Part shown: positions 21,641-33,573 of the stretch, piece after piece
How positions within the stretch are numbered: the first letter of the stretch is position 1
Layout of the letters: each line of letters opens with the position of its first letter
Assembly (NCBI GenBank): GCA_023055425.1
Contig: JALGPY010000003.1
Span: 21,573,001 to 21,637,000 of the forward strand
Direction: 5' to 3'
DNA from: Linanthus parryae
Taxonomy: Eukaryota > Streptophyta > Magnoliopsida > Ericales > Polemoniaceae
DNA: 64,000 nucleotides
Made by a program: the position numbers and the translations under genes
The notes under the pieces: generated by a model
Databases searched by the model: none
Told to the model about the DNA's origin: nothing
The model's input: only the letters and a program-made list of their open reading frames with translations

Positions 21641-22570
21641 CATCGCATTAAACAAACAAACGCGACTTTATGTCCATGAGATGGACAAGATGTCTGGAAT
21701 CTATTTTCTAGATTGGTATAAAATTGAGAATTGTTCTCAAATAAAGGAAATATGTTGTACATTGTAGAGCATAAATTTCTCTTCCCACCAACTACCAAAA
21801 TACACTAAAGCCTTATGGAAGGAACATCAAAGAATGGTTCTTTGGATGACTTGTCAAGCTCCCATGGACTCTGAGCTTTGGAAGCAAGATGAGAAATATG
21901 GAGGCATGTGATATGATCATACGAGCTTGTCATGAAAGGCTTGAGGTGTTGCTCCACTTTGCACTCTCTTTCTTAGCATTCGACATGGTCAAGATGGAAT
22001 AAGTTCGGGCTTGCCAAAGCAAGGCGACTTAGTTCATCGAGATATGACGCGACGACACAAGTTAGTAATGTGTGACTGCTTAAGCAAGAGATGAAGTGCA
22101 AACTAAACTATCTCAATAGGATTGAAAGCTTAGATACTGGGAGTTATCTATAAGATAGATAAAGAATATATAGTTATTCTCCCAAATGAACCAAGAATTG
22201 CATTGGATGCAATTATAGTGTTTGTTCAAAAGTGATTTACTCAATATGATTGAGAATCGCTATACAAAGCACTCATAAAGGGATAAAGGAAAAACATGTT
22301 AATGGTTAACAGCATGCGTAAACGCAAAAAGGTTTTGCGTGGAACTCATGGGTATAAAGCAAGCTTGTTGCTAAAACCAAGTTGCCTTAAAGATCCCAAA
22401 GGTGGCATGGAGGAAGAGAAACTACCTAAAGTACCTGGAAGGAAATAATAAAGGAATTATGAATTCCACACTAGGTAATTTTGTTATGGAAGTCAATATG
22501 TCTATCTCATCATCATAAGCATATGATACTAGATGAGGATCTCACACTTATAGAAATGTGGTGGATCTCA
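21640..22570 (+). pseudogene. copia B gag remnant with inserted leader duplicate
   Basis: Translated plus-strand words match copia A gag: FLDWYKIENCSQIKE (copia A FLDWYRNLRIVLKQE) near 21705, and a decayed match to the HENMNAVDMIKHLKQLF region near 21900. It is then interrupted by a second copy of leader sequence (about 22009-22228). No zinc knuckle is seen. The frame is broken throughout; it cannot encode gag. Confidence 0.7.
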
Positions 22571-22609
22571 TGAGAAGTAGAAAATTGAATAAGGAAGAAA
22601 TAATCCTAC

Positions 22610-23330
22610 ACGTGTGGCAATTAAGCAAAGGGTTGCTGAATTAGCCGTAGGAAATTATTTCTACCTTTATAAAATTGTTCATGAATTAGACAAAAGTGAT
22701 TATGACCCTCCTATGAGCAGGACCATTATCACAGTTTCTTGTTTGGACAAGAAAGCTCTCTATCATAATAAAAGGACAAATGTTGTTCCATTTATTCTGA
22801 TATGCATTGTTGTAATGCAATTTTGTCTAAATGGATTGTATATCCTTGATCATGATAATTTCATCTATAACATTAATACCAAGAGGTTTGCATATAATGA
22901 TATGAACTTCACTTATCTTTAGCATTATCGTTTAGGCCACATGAATAAGAGATACATATCTAGAACTCCATATAGATGGAATTATAGAACTCATTTGATT
23001 ATTGAATCATATGAGATATGTAAGACTTATTTATTAGGAAAATATATGATCTTTTGGGAATCATACATATTGATGTATGAAGGCCGCTAAGCACAAATAC
23101 TAAAGATGGTTTTAGTACTTCATCATATTTACTGATAGGATTAGAGAAATATGGATTTGTGTATCTTATGAAGAAACAAATCAGAATCCTTTGAATTGTT
23201 CAAAGTATTCAGGAATGAAGTAGAGAACCAACTTGGCAAAAGTATTTAGACTCTACGATTGGATCATAGAAGAAAATACTTGAGCCAAGAGTTTTACAAG
23301 ATTCTATGGGAGTATTGGATATGATCCAAA
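22610..23330 (+). pseudogene. copia B protease/integrase remnant
   Basis: The only open piece (22614-22922) reads PPMSRTIITVSCLDKKALYH and FIYNINTKRFAYNDMNFTYL, matching copia A residues before and at the integrase start (AMSRNIISISCLDK, VYNINTKRIKINDLN). Further decayed matches include the GLGHINEKR region near 22935 and DRGGEYLSQEF near 23260. Multiple stops and shifts; protease not recognisable. Confidence 0.75.
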
Positions 23331-23479
23331 ACTCGCTCCACCTAGCACGCCACATGGGTTTGGTGTGTCTAAAAGGAGAGTTCGAACCTTGTAGGACACG
23401 GTTCGGACCATGATGAGTCAAACAGAACTTCCAGTTTACTTTTAGGGGCTATGTTCTAATTACAGCAAATTTCGCCCTT

Positions 23480-25100
23480 AACCTTGTTCCATCAAAAACG
23501 GATTATGAAAAACACCATATGAGATATGGACTAGGAAGTGTCCTAGTATGTCATTCATAAATATTTGGGGTTATGAGGTTTATGTAAAAGAGTTTACAAA
23601 TAAACTTGGACCCAAGTCGGATAAATGTTTTGTGGGATATCCTGAAAAGGATATTATTTCTACAACCTAATCGAGAACAAACTGTTTGTTTCTCGAACCA
23701 CAGTGTTTCTAGGTAGAGATTGTCTCTAAAAAAACAGTGGGAGGACAGTATAACTTGAAAAGTTCAAGAACCACAATAGAACATTGATCCGTTTGATGGA
23801 ACATGAGCAGGATCACAAGGTGTTGTGGAGCAACCTACTCAGATAACACAAGAACCTCGTAGGACAGGTAGGATATGTCAAGGGACTAGAGAAATAAGGA
23901 TTTCTCATAACCCCTGATATATTGCTCATCAAGATGAACCTACAACCTATGAGATGGCCACATGTGGGCCATACTCTCATAAATGGCTAGAAGCCATGGG
24001 ATACAAAATGGAATCCATGTATACCAACAAAGTATGAACTTTGGTGGAACCACCTGAAAGGTGCAAGTGGGTTATGAGGAAACCAACATGGACGGTAATA
24101 TGATTACCTTTAAGGGACAATTGGTTGGGTAAGGATTTCATGTGAATTCATAGTATAGACTATGACGAAATCTTTCCCAGTTGTGATGCTTGAATCCATT
24201 CGTATCCTGCTTGTAGCAATCTGTTTATAGATTGAATCAAGCTTCTAGGAGTTGGACTCTTCAAATTAATGATGCAATCAAAGGAGTTTGGTTCCATCAA
24301 AATTGAAGATGATACTTGTGTCTACAAGAAGGTTAGTGGGAGCACAGTTATTTTTCTGGTCTTGTATGTGGAGACATACTTAATCATTGGGAATGTTGCC
24401 CCTACTTGGCAGTCTTACGTAGATTGACTAGGGAGTTGACTTTCTAATGGTAGACTTAAGCAAAGCAACTTGTGAAAATCTATTGAACTAGATCAAGATG
24501 GTTGTATAGCTTAGGTCATAGTACACAAATTGACAAAGGTGTTGAAATGGTTCAACGTGAAAAGAATATTGATTCTTACCCATGTCACATGGAATTAATC
24601 TTTGGAAGGCTAATTGTCTTACCAATTAGATTGGGAATGGACCGTATGAATTAGATTCACGAGATACGCCATGAGATGTACTAGGCCAGACGTGTCATAA
24701 AGCATGACACAAAGATACTAGTCATATCCAAGTGAGAGTCACTGGATAAAATATCCAGATTATCCTTTAGTACTTGAGAAGCACTAAGGATGAATTATTG
24801 ATATATAGATAAAATGAAGAGTTTGCTCTAAGGGGTTACAGTGATGGGAACTTCCATCTGACAAAGAAGATTTCAGATTATAGTCGAGTTTTATGTTTTG
24901 TGCTAGAGGGAGTGACTGTGAGCTGGAGAGGTTCCAGGCAAGATTCAGCCATTGATTCCAACATAGAGGACTGAGTAAATTATAGCATGAGATGCAGTTA
25001 CTCAGAATATCGAATCTCAATCAAATTGTTGATAAAGGAGATGTGAATATTTGCAAGGTGCCAGCATATGTCTCGCCCCTACGCAGTGTAAGCGTGGAGG
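23480..25100 (+). pseudogene. copia B reverse transcriptase/RNase H remnant
   Basis: Broken matches to copia A: KTPYEMW region near 23500, FVGYPEK near 23630, TYEMA near 23940, SRSW region near 24245, SCVYKKVSGS-like at 24310-24350. The catalytic YVDD has become YVET (near 24365), destroying the metal-binding site. RNase H words run up to about 25080. The decay is far greater than the about 1% divergence of the flanking LTRs. Confidence 0.8.
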
Positions 25101-25148
25101 GCCGCGCTAGATCAATAGGCATATGATGCAGGTGATTGACTCTAGTGC

Positions 25149-25159
25149 AAGTGGGAGAC
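25149..25159 (+). other. copia B polypurine tract
   Basis: AAGTGGGAGAC directly before the 3' LTR start TGTTGG at 25160. Confidence 0.88.
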
Positions 25160-26427
25160 TGTTGGAATTGTGCCCTAGAGGCAATCAATTAATTGTGACA
25201 AATATATGGATTTACGATTCATTATGCTATCGATATGGAGATATGCTAACATGAATGAAGTCCTTAGAATATAAGGTGTTATATTCTTAAATATCCCTAG
25301 TCAATTATAATGATTAATGGGACAATCATCTATAGACTAGTATGGGGTTGGATTGATATGGAGATATCACGATCCAACACATGGGTATGCATTAGGAGTA
25401 ATGGCATACTGGATGATAGGAAGCAAGCTTAGAGATCGTGGTGATGTAGATAGGATTTGTCCCTCCCACATAATGGGGGTAAATATCCACGGCCACTCGA
25501 GGGATGAGGCTTATTGAATGTCTGGCCAGAATCAGATAAATCAATATGGAGATATTGATGTTATCTGCTTGCATAAGCATATTCCCAGGATCGAGGAACT
25601 ATGGATTGGATATACGAGTGTGACTATTTATGTCTCGTGCCAATCCGGATATGGAGACAAAGGGATAAGTGCAATATAAGATATTGGGCACAAGAGGTTT
25701 GTCGGGATCACTGACTATTTCTATTAGTTGGGTGGCATGGATGTGTTGCTAGACACCGCTCCATGTTAGTAAGAGTTACTACCAACTAAGTAGAAACCTA
25801 TGGGGTCACACGTCAAATAGAGTAGAGCTAGATTTGGGATTAATTAATATTGATTAATTAATAGAAGGATCATTGTGCAACGCCTTGCAAACTTAGTAGG
25901 ACTAATTTGCAAGGAAGGGAATAATTCTAGTTCATGTAGAATTAGGAAACTCCTTTATGGAAACAACAAGGAGTTGTTGGAGTATATAAAGGAGGCTCTA
26001 GCTTCCTTCCCACTTGATGTTGATGTTAATTGTTATTAGACATAACAAAGAGAGTGGGAGAGAACAAGAGAGAGAGCAAGACAAGAGCTAGGGCCGAAAC
26101 CCTAGCCCCGTTCGCCCTTCCCGTCGGCGCCAAGAAGAGGGGCCGATCCCCTCTTGGCTCTTTGTGCCTTTGTTGCTTTGATCTTCTTCCCTCTTCCTCC
26201 GGGTTCAAGCTAGCACTTGTTTGAAGGAAGAATCTAGATCTCACCTCTAGACGTGGATCAACCGTAGAGACAAGGACATCATTCTTCGTGTGATCTCACA
26301 AATTCAAAGGTACACAATACTATGTCTCTTATCATGTTATGATGTCTCTTCCTGACGATCCGTGGTGGGCATTGAAGTAGAATTAAATTTTGTTATTCCG
26401 CTGCGTTACCTACTTCAAAACCCAACA
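25160..26427 (+). repeat. copia B 3' LTR
   Basis: 1,268 bp, TGTTGGAATTG...CCCAACA. It lacks the 180 bp corresponding to 4051-4230 of the 5' LTR; ATGA is present at both deletion edges. The copia A LTR keeps the homologous segment, so the deletion is derived. TATATAAAGG at 25983-25992. At 26428 copia A sequence resumes. Confidence 0.93.
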
Positions 26428-28142
26428 TGAACCACACCAAGTTCAGAAAAAAACTTTCTGATCCAAACAGCTTCCTTTGCTGCGCCATTTGCAGGAATGT
26501 ACTCAGCCTCTGTTGTAGAATCAGCCACCCTCTCTTGCTTGGAACTCTTCCAGCTCATCGCTGCTCAATTCAGGCAAAACACATATCCCGACTGTGATCT
26601 AAAGTCATCTCTGTCGGTTTGGAAGCTTGCATCAGTGTAACCCCTTACACGCAACTCTTCCTCACCGCCAAATATAAAGAAAGCATCCTTAGTTCTTCTC
26701 AAGTACTTTAGGATATTCTTGACTGTAATCCAGTGACTCTCACCCGGATTGGATTGGTATCTGCTTGTCATACTCAATGCATATGACACATCTAGTATAG
26801 TACATAACATGGCGTACATGATAGATCCTATGGTGGAGGCATAGGGTATTCTACTCATGCGCTCCTTATCAATCTCATTGGAAGGACAATCACTCTTCGA
26901 AAGAGTGATTCCATGTGACATGGGCAAGAATCCCTTCTTGGAATCTTGCATGTTGAACCGTTTCAACACCTTGTCAATATATGTACTTTGACTTATGCCT
27001 AGCAACCTCTTAGACCTATCTCTATAGATCTTTATACCGAGTATAAAGGTTGCTTCCCCTAAGTCCTTCATTGAGAAACACTTCCCTAGCCAATCTTTAA
27101 CAGATTGTAGCATGGGAACGTCGTTTCCAATGAGTAGTATGTCATCTACATACAAGACCAGAAAAGCTACATAGCTCCCACTAACCTTCTTGTAGACACA
27201 AGACTCATCTTCGTTTCTGATGAAGCCAAACTCTTTGACTACTTCATCAAAACGTCGATTCCAACTCCTAGAAGCTTGCTTCAATCCATAAATGGATCGT
27301 TGTAGCTTACAGACTTTGTTGGCTTGCTTTGGATCCTCAAAACCCTCCGGCTGTATCACATACACATCCTCGAGGAGATTCCCATAAAGGAATGCTGTTT
27401 TGACATCCATCTGCCAAATCTCATAGTCATGGTATGCTGCAATTGCAAGTAGGATTCGGATGGATTTGGCCATAGAGACTGGTGAAAAGGTTTCATCATA
27501 GTCAATACCATGAATCTGTCTGAATCCTTTAGCCACCAATCGGCCCTTGCACCCTATGGGCCGCGCCCCTTCGGGTGGTTCCACCAAAGTCCATACTTTG
27601 TTGGTGTACATGGATTCCATCTCGGATCTCATGGCTTCTAGCCACTTCTGAGAGTCTGGGCCCTTCATGGCCTCTTCATAGGTAGTAGGCTCATCATCTA
27701 TGTGCATCGTGTCACCGGAATCGGTTACGAGAAGTCCATACCTCTCGGGTTCCTGGCGCACTCTACTAGATCTACGAAGCTCTTGTGTTACCTGAACAGG
27801 TTGCCCCACAACTGCTTGTGGTTCCTGTTCATGTTCCATAATCGGTTCAGTGATTTGTGGTTCTTGAACCTCTTCAAGTTCTACAGCCCTCCCACTTTCT
27901 TCTTTAGAGACAAAATCTCTTTCTAGAAACACACCGGTCCGTGCAACAAACACTTTGTTCTCGGTTGGATTGTAGAAGTAGTATCCCTTAGTTTCCTTAG
28001 GGTACCCCACAAATTTGCACTTATCCGATTTTGGCCCTAGCTTGTCTGATTGTAAACGTTTTACATAGACATCGCAGCCCCAAATCCTCATGAACGACAG
28101 TGCGGGACGCCTCCCACTCCACATCTCATATGGTGTCTTCAT
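26428..28142 (-). pseudogene. copia A reverse transcriptase and RNase H (N-terminal half)
   Basis: Minus strand, 525 open residues then a TGA (26565-26563) inside RNase H and about 45 further residues to the copia B junction (SWKSSKQERVADSTTEAEYI). It starts MKTPYEMWSGRRPALSFMRI. RT motifs: WQMDVKTAFLYGNLLEDVYV, QPEGFEDP, SIYGLKQASRSW and the catalytic LVLYVDDILLIGND. RNase H begins near YTDASFQTDRDD. It was joined to 3531-3781 before copia B inserted. It copies element RNA into DNA in Ty1/copia elements. The frame differs from that of the integrase part, with frame loss near 28270. Confidence 0.93.
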
Positions 28143-29170
28143 GACTGATTTGGATGGAACACGGTTAATGGTGAAAGCTGCACTTAATAGAGCGTAGCCC
28201 CAAAATGATTATGGAAGATCGGTTTGACACATCATAGATCGAACCATATCCAATAGGGTTCGATTCCTCCTCTCAGACACGCCATTCCACTCGCGTTCCG
28301 GGTGGAGTGAGTTGGGACACGATCCCACACTCTCTAAGATAGTCGTCAAACTCTTGGCTTAAGTATTCTCCTCCACGATCCGATCGTAGAGCTTTGATAC
28401 TCTTGCCAAGTTGCTTCTCTACTTCATTCTTGAACTCTTTGAACACTTCAAAGGATTCGGATTTTGCCCTCATAAGGTACACAAATCCATATCTACTGTA
28501 ATCATCAGTAAATGTAATGAAGTAGACATAACCACCTCTGGAAGGCGTGGAAAATGGCCCACACACATCAGTATGTATGAGCGCCAATTGCTCACTAGTC
28601 CTCTCACCTTTCTTATTGAAAGGGGACTTTGTCATTTTTCCAAATAAACAAGCTTCACATGTCTCATATGATTCAAAATCAAATGAGTCTAGTAATCCAT
28701 CTTTATGGAGTCCAGATACACGTTTCTCATTTATGTGGCCTAAACCACAGTGCCATAAATAAGCTGGATTTAAATCATTTATTTTAATCCGCTTGGTATT
28801 AATGTTGTAGACAGGATTGCTTAGATCAAGGAAATATAGTCCATTAAATAATTGCGCACTAAAATAGTGAATATTATTCAAATAAAAGGAACAATAATTG
28901 TTCTTTATTGAAATAATAAAACCATCCTTGTCCAAACAAGAAATAGAAATAATGTTTCTGCTCATAGCAGGCACAAAATAGCAATTATTTAATTCTAAAA
29001 CTAATCCTGAAGGCAGAGATAGCTCGCACACGCCTATGGCCAACGCAGCAACCTTTGCTCCATTCCCAACGCGCAGATCTACCTCTCCTTTAGCCAATCT
29101 TCTACTTCTCTTTAGATCCTGCATATTTCGAAAAATATGAGATCCACATCCAGTATCTAATACACACGAT
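28143..29170 (-). pseudogene. copia A protease end and integrase
   Basis: Open from 29124 to 28273. Just upstream (about 29165-29130) the minus strand encodes the protease active-site peptide VLDTGCGSHI. Integrase: zinc-binding LWHCGLGHINEKRV...CEACLFGK, catalytic IHTDVCGPF (Asp) and RSDRGGEY (Asp). The frame breaks at LTPPGTRVEW, where relatives continue to the catalytic Glu; the Glu region lies at 28143-28272 out of frame. Confidence 0.9.
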
Positions 29171-30057
29171 TTAGAGACAGTTAAATTGACATCTACAACA
29201 AAAATACCTGGTGGTGGTGATCACTATTCCAAGCCTTTTGTCCTCCAGATATTTTGGGCAAATCCTCCTCCAGTGTCCAGGCTGACTGCAGTAGTGACAG
29301 TCACCTTTAGTCACACCTTTGGCAATGCCACCAACAGGCTTAAGGGTAGGTTCCTTGGACTTGGCAACTGTCTTGCCTTTGCCCTTGGAGGATGAGGCAA
29401 ACCTTTTGCCCTTTCCTTTCTGCACCATCATAATGGCCTTGCCCTTACCCTTGTTGATGCTCTGTTCAGCTTTCCTCAACATATTGAGTAAATCTGGCAG
29501 TGGTTTCACGATCTCGTTCATGTTATAGTTCATGATGAACTGTTCATAACTCTCGGGCAATGATTGCAACACGAGATCAGTTTCCAACTCTTGGCCGATC
29601 GGGAACCCTAGTCGGGCGAGATTCTCCAAGTACCCGATCATACGGAGTACATGGGGTCCCACCGGGTTCCTTATGCCAGATGACACTTGAACAGTTCCTT
29701 AGAGACCTCATACCTCTCTACCCTTGCCTGCTCTTGGAAGAGCTGCTTCAGATGCTTGATCATATCGACAGCATTCATGTTTTCGTGTTGCTTCTGAAGC
29801 TCAGAAGTCATGGTGCATAGCATAAGGCAGGCCGCATCATTAGCGTCATCAACACGCTTTTGATACTCCTTTAGGGCAGCAGGTGTTTGGTTCTCTGGAC
29901 ATTCTGGAACATGCTCCTCTATTGCGTACAGTTTCTTCTCTTGCTTGAGAACAATTCTCAAGTTTCTGTACCAATCAAGGAAGTTGGTTCCAGGGAGCTT
30001 GTCCTTCTCAAGGACAGATCGTAGGGAATGTTGTGAACTCGATGAGTTGTTTGCCAT
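29171..30057 (-). pseudogene. copia A gag
   Basis: ATG at 30057. The first 128 residues run to KELFKCHLA then TAA; compared with the intact sequence at 1-60 there is a lost base and a G-to-T change here. In another frame it continues PVGPHVLRMIGYLENL, LETDLVLQSLPESYEQFIMN, a Lys/Gly-rich stretch, and the zinc knuckle CHYCSQPGHWRRIC (C-x2-C-x4-H-x4-C). Sequence and order match Angela/BARE gag. Role: RNA packaging. Confidence 0.92.
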
Positions 30058-31720
30058 TTGGGATTCTTACAAAAGGAAAATACGCAAGTTTTAGTATTTG
30101 TGAATTTTTGACTATATTCAATAATGGCTAGTTTATCAAATATAACTCCCACTATTTTTCTACGGATTAATAACCCTCAAGATATTAATGCGGAAAATAT
30201 CCTTATATTTTCTAGTGGGCCAAGATCCATGTTTCATAACCTTATGAGCTTGCTTTGGCAAGTCACCCATAATTTGATTACTTTAGGTAGGAACGATTCC
30301 AATTGCATCCCTTATGCAACTCTTGGTTCAATTGGGCAAATAACTCCTTATTTATCCATCCATATGGATAATCCCAATTGGTTGCCTCTAGGTTTCTTAA
30401 TTATATTAATTGCCTAGTTGTGCTCAACCTCTTATTTAAACAATTGCACACGAGGTGTGCCATCGCATTCCATCGTTATGAACCAAGTCGCCATGCTTTG
30501 GCACGCACGAACTTGATAAATAATGATGATAATGAGTGTTTAAATAACGAGAAGGCAAGAACACAATATTTGAATTTTGAGGGATTTTAAATTCAATTTT
30601 AATTTTTTTGTTGATCAAAATCAACTAATCTATCTATTTGAGTTTGGGCAAAACTCCAAATAATAGATCCGGGTTGTCTAATTATCTCATTATCCTAATT
30701 GCATGCATCATCCATACACCAACCACACAATAATAAGACAATAAAGTAAACAACCACAAAACAGAAATTAAACGTGATGTGGATATGGCCTTTTCTAACT
30801 AGGACAATTCCAAGCCGATGGAATCATCTATGAACCCTAAAAGCAAACACATCTCCATGCATCTTGATCCTTTGGTCCATCCTTCATAGTCATGTGGAAT
30901 GCTTCCTGCTCCATGCTCCATCTTTTGTGGCTTCTTTTGGCTTTGGGCTTCTTTTCTTCAATCTTGGCTAACAATCTACTTTATCTAGCACTAGCTAACT
31001 TCTATACTAAATAAAATAAATCTCACAAGTTGAGAAAAAAATGGCACGCAGGCCATAAAACCCTAATTAATTATTACAATTAATTGATCAGCTCGCAGGC
31101 TGTAAACCAAACCACAAAGCATCCACATCAAACCACATCCTAAGGCAATATCCAATCACCATGCGAATTGCACATAAACAGTTAAAATCCAATTTTAAAG
31201 CGCTTGGTAAATTTTAATTGATTTTAGGATTTCTAGGGTTAAAACGGTCCATGGGCCCAACAATCAAATTGCCCGGGCCCAAAAAGGTGAACCACAAGGC
31301 CCTAGGCCCGGCCCGACCCATAACCCACGCGGCTAGGCCGCGGGCTAGGGCCGCCCGGCCCCTAGGGCGGCCAAGCTTGGGCGGCAAGCAAGAGGGGCGG
31401 TCCCCTAGGGGGGGCAAACCTCCTTGAGGGAGTTGTTTCCAAAACAACTCCCTTGCTTGGTGCCCAAGTTTGGTTGTTTCCTTGTTTTGGGAGAACTCAT
31501 TCTTCTCCAAGGATGCCCAAACCCTAGATCTAAGATCCTAAAATTTCTCAAACTCACCAATTCATGCATCCAATGCAAAAATTAGATCTTTTTATGATAA
31601 ATTATTGACAAATTGCATCCCATGCTTGATTTGTCTTGTTTTACGCGATAAACAATCAATTTAAGGTGTAAAACAACTAAAACGTAACACATAAACCACA
31701 TTTATGCTCTACGACCTGTG
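30058..31720 (-). other. copia A 5' leader
   Basis: 1.66 kb, non-coding, closely matching 421-2084. Contains the 12-bp perfect hairpin at 31427-31453 and a GC-rich block about 31260-31420. No supported gene. Confidence 0.8.
31427..31453 (-). other. leader hairpin, second copy
   Basis: AGGGAGTTGTTT, CCA, AAACAACTCCCT; identical to 1790-1816 although the surrounding leaders differ at scattered positions. Confidence 0.75.
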
Positions 31721-31732
31721 GCTCTGATACCA
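31721..31732 (-). other. copia A primer binding site
   Basis: The minus strand reads TGGTATCAGAGC one base after the 5' LTR end; initiator tRNA-Met type. Confidence 0.9.
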
Positions 31733-31733
31733 C

Positions 31734-33157
31734 TGTAGGGTTTTGATTCATGGATGTGCAACGGAAACAAAATTAACCATGCAAAACCCTCAAAGGATCA
31801 CAAGTCAAGATACATAACGATGGTAAAGGAAGAAATCAATAACACACCTTAGGGTTCTCCTTTGATGACTTCAAACGTGAATTGTGTCACGTTCTCTATG
31901 GTTGATCCACGCCTAGAGTTGATTCCTAGATCTCCCACTCCTTGGTGCTAGCCCGGAAAGAGGAAGAGGAAGAAGAATCACGCAAAACGAGACTAACCAA
32001 AGGAGGTTTCGGCCTCCTTTGGGGCCGACGGGGACAGGGCGGCGAGCTAGGGGGCGGTCGGCTCCTTAGCTTGTTGCTCTTTCTCCTTTTGTTCTCTCCC
32101 ACTCTTGTTATGTTCAATTATGAGCATAAATTTTGGGAATGAATGAAGGAAGGTCCTTTATATAGTCCAACAACTCCTTGCCAACTACCTAAAGGACTTA
32201 TTCTAGTCCTACTAAGATTCAATTTAGTCCCTTCCTTGCAAATTAGTCCTTACTAAGTTTGCAAGGTTTTGCAAAGTGATCCTTCTAATTAATTAATCCA
32301 ATTAATCAATTCCCAAATCTAGTTCAACTCTATATAGCGTGTGACCCCATAGGTTCTATCTAGTTGGTAGCAACTATTTGCTAATATGGAGCGGTTTCTA
32401 GCAAAACATCCATTCTAGCCAACTAATAGAATAGTCATCTTGACAACCTTTTTACAAGTAATTGTCTCATCCCTTTGTCTCTATATCGGGATTGGACACG
32501 AGACATACAAGTCACACTCGTATATCCAATCCATAGTTTCTCGATCTATGGGAATAGCTTTATTCGTGCAAATAACATCAATATCCCATATTGATTTATT
32601 TGAGTCTGGCCAGACATTCTATAAGCACTATCCCTCGAGTGGCCTTGGATATTTGCTCCCGTTATGTGGGAGGGAAAAATTCTATATACGTCCACTACGA
32701 TATCCAAGCTTGCTTATTATTGTATCCAGTACACGCCTTTATAACTACCCAGTTACGGTGTAGTGTTTAACGCTACCAAAATCACAATAATCCACAACTA
32801 GAATATCTAGTGACTTCAAGTCTAAGGATGACAATACAATTGCACCGCGAGAAGCGCTTGTGACTCAACATAGCGTGTATGTAGCCTTCTCGTAGATGGG
32901 TCAATCCAGTGCGACATTACCCCTAATGCACACCTATGTGTTGGATCATGATATCTCCATATCAATCCAACCCCATACTAGTCTATAGATGATTGTCCCA
33001 TTAATCATTATACTGGACTAGGGATATTTAAGATAAACAACACAATTGTAAATCTAAGGATTTCATTATATTAAATATCCAATAAATAATAAATGAATTT
33101 CTAGCCACAAATAAATTCATACTAAACTAGATTGCCTCTAGGGCATCTATTCCAACA
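31734..33157 (-). repeat. copia A 5' LTR
   Basis: 1,424 bp with TG...CA ends, matching 2098-3516. Minus-strand TATATAAAGG at 32155-32164 is the probable TATA box. It abuts gypsy 2 sequence at 33158. The TSD cannot be checked because the other end of the array is outside the window. Confidence 0.92.
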
Positions 33158-33573
33158 AACTAAACCCAACACTTTCTTCAGCGACTAAACTGAACGTCCA
33201 ATTTTTTTTATTCCCGGCCAATACATTTTCTTCGTCCATCATGAAACCCAACTTTCCTCCCTTTTTTTTGACCACTGCATTGTTTCTCTTAGAACAGAGC
33301 ATGTAGTGCTCTGTTTCATAAAAAAAGTTGTACTTATGCATCAATCATTTCATAAAAAAACCTAATGGCTAGATTTTTTTATACCATTTCTTTTAATCCT
33401 TGCCTACTACTCAGCCACTTGAGATCAGAGTGTATAATGCTCTCTTTTTTTTGGCAACAACAACCTGCTCATTTGGAAAAGCAATAATAATATTGCTCAA
33501 CATTGAGCTCCAGTGGGACGGCTAACACATTTTTTGTAGCCAACACCTTTGATCTTCTAACTTCTATCATTTG

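Larger units (their letters stand above)
3802..26427 (+). mobile_element. copia B: Angela-like element, coding-defective, carrying gypsy 1
   Basis: Plus-strand LTR retrotransposon: 5' LTR 3802-5244, PBS 5246-5257, leader, degenerate gag and pol at about 21640-25100, PPT 25149-25159, 3' LTR 25160-26427. It lies inside the RNase H of copia A. Gypsy 1 (5991-20563) interrupts its leader; without it the element is about 8.05 kb. The LTRs differ by only about 1% besides one 180-bp deletion, yet the coding region is full of stops and deletions. It was therefore probably mobilised in trans when already defective. No TSD is recognisable because the left junction is altered. Confidence 0.9.
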
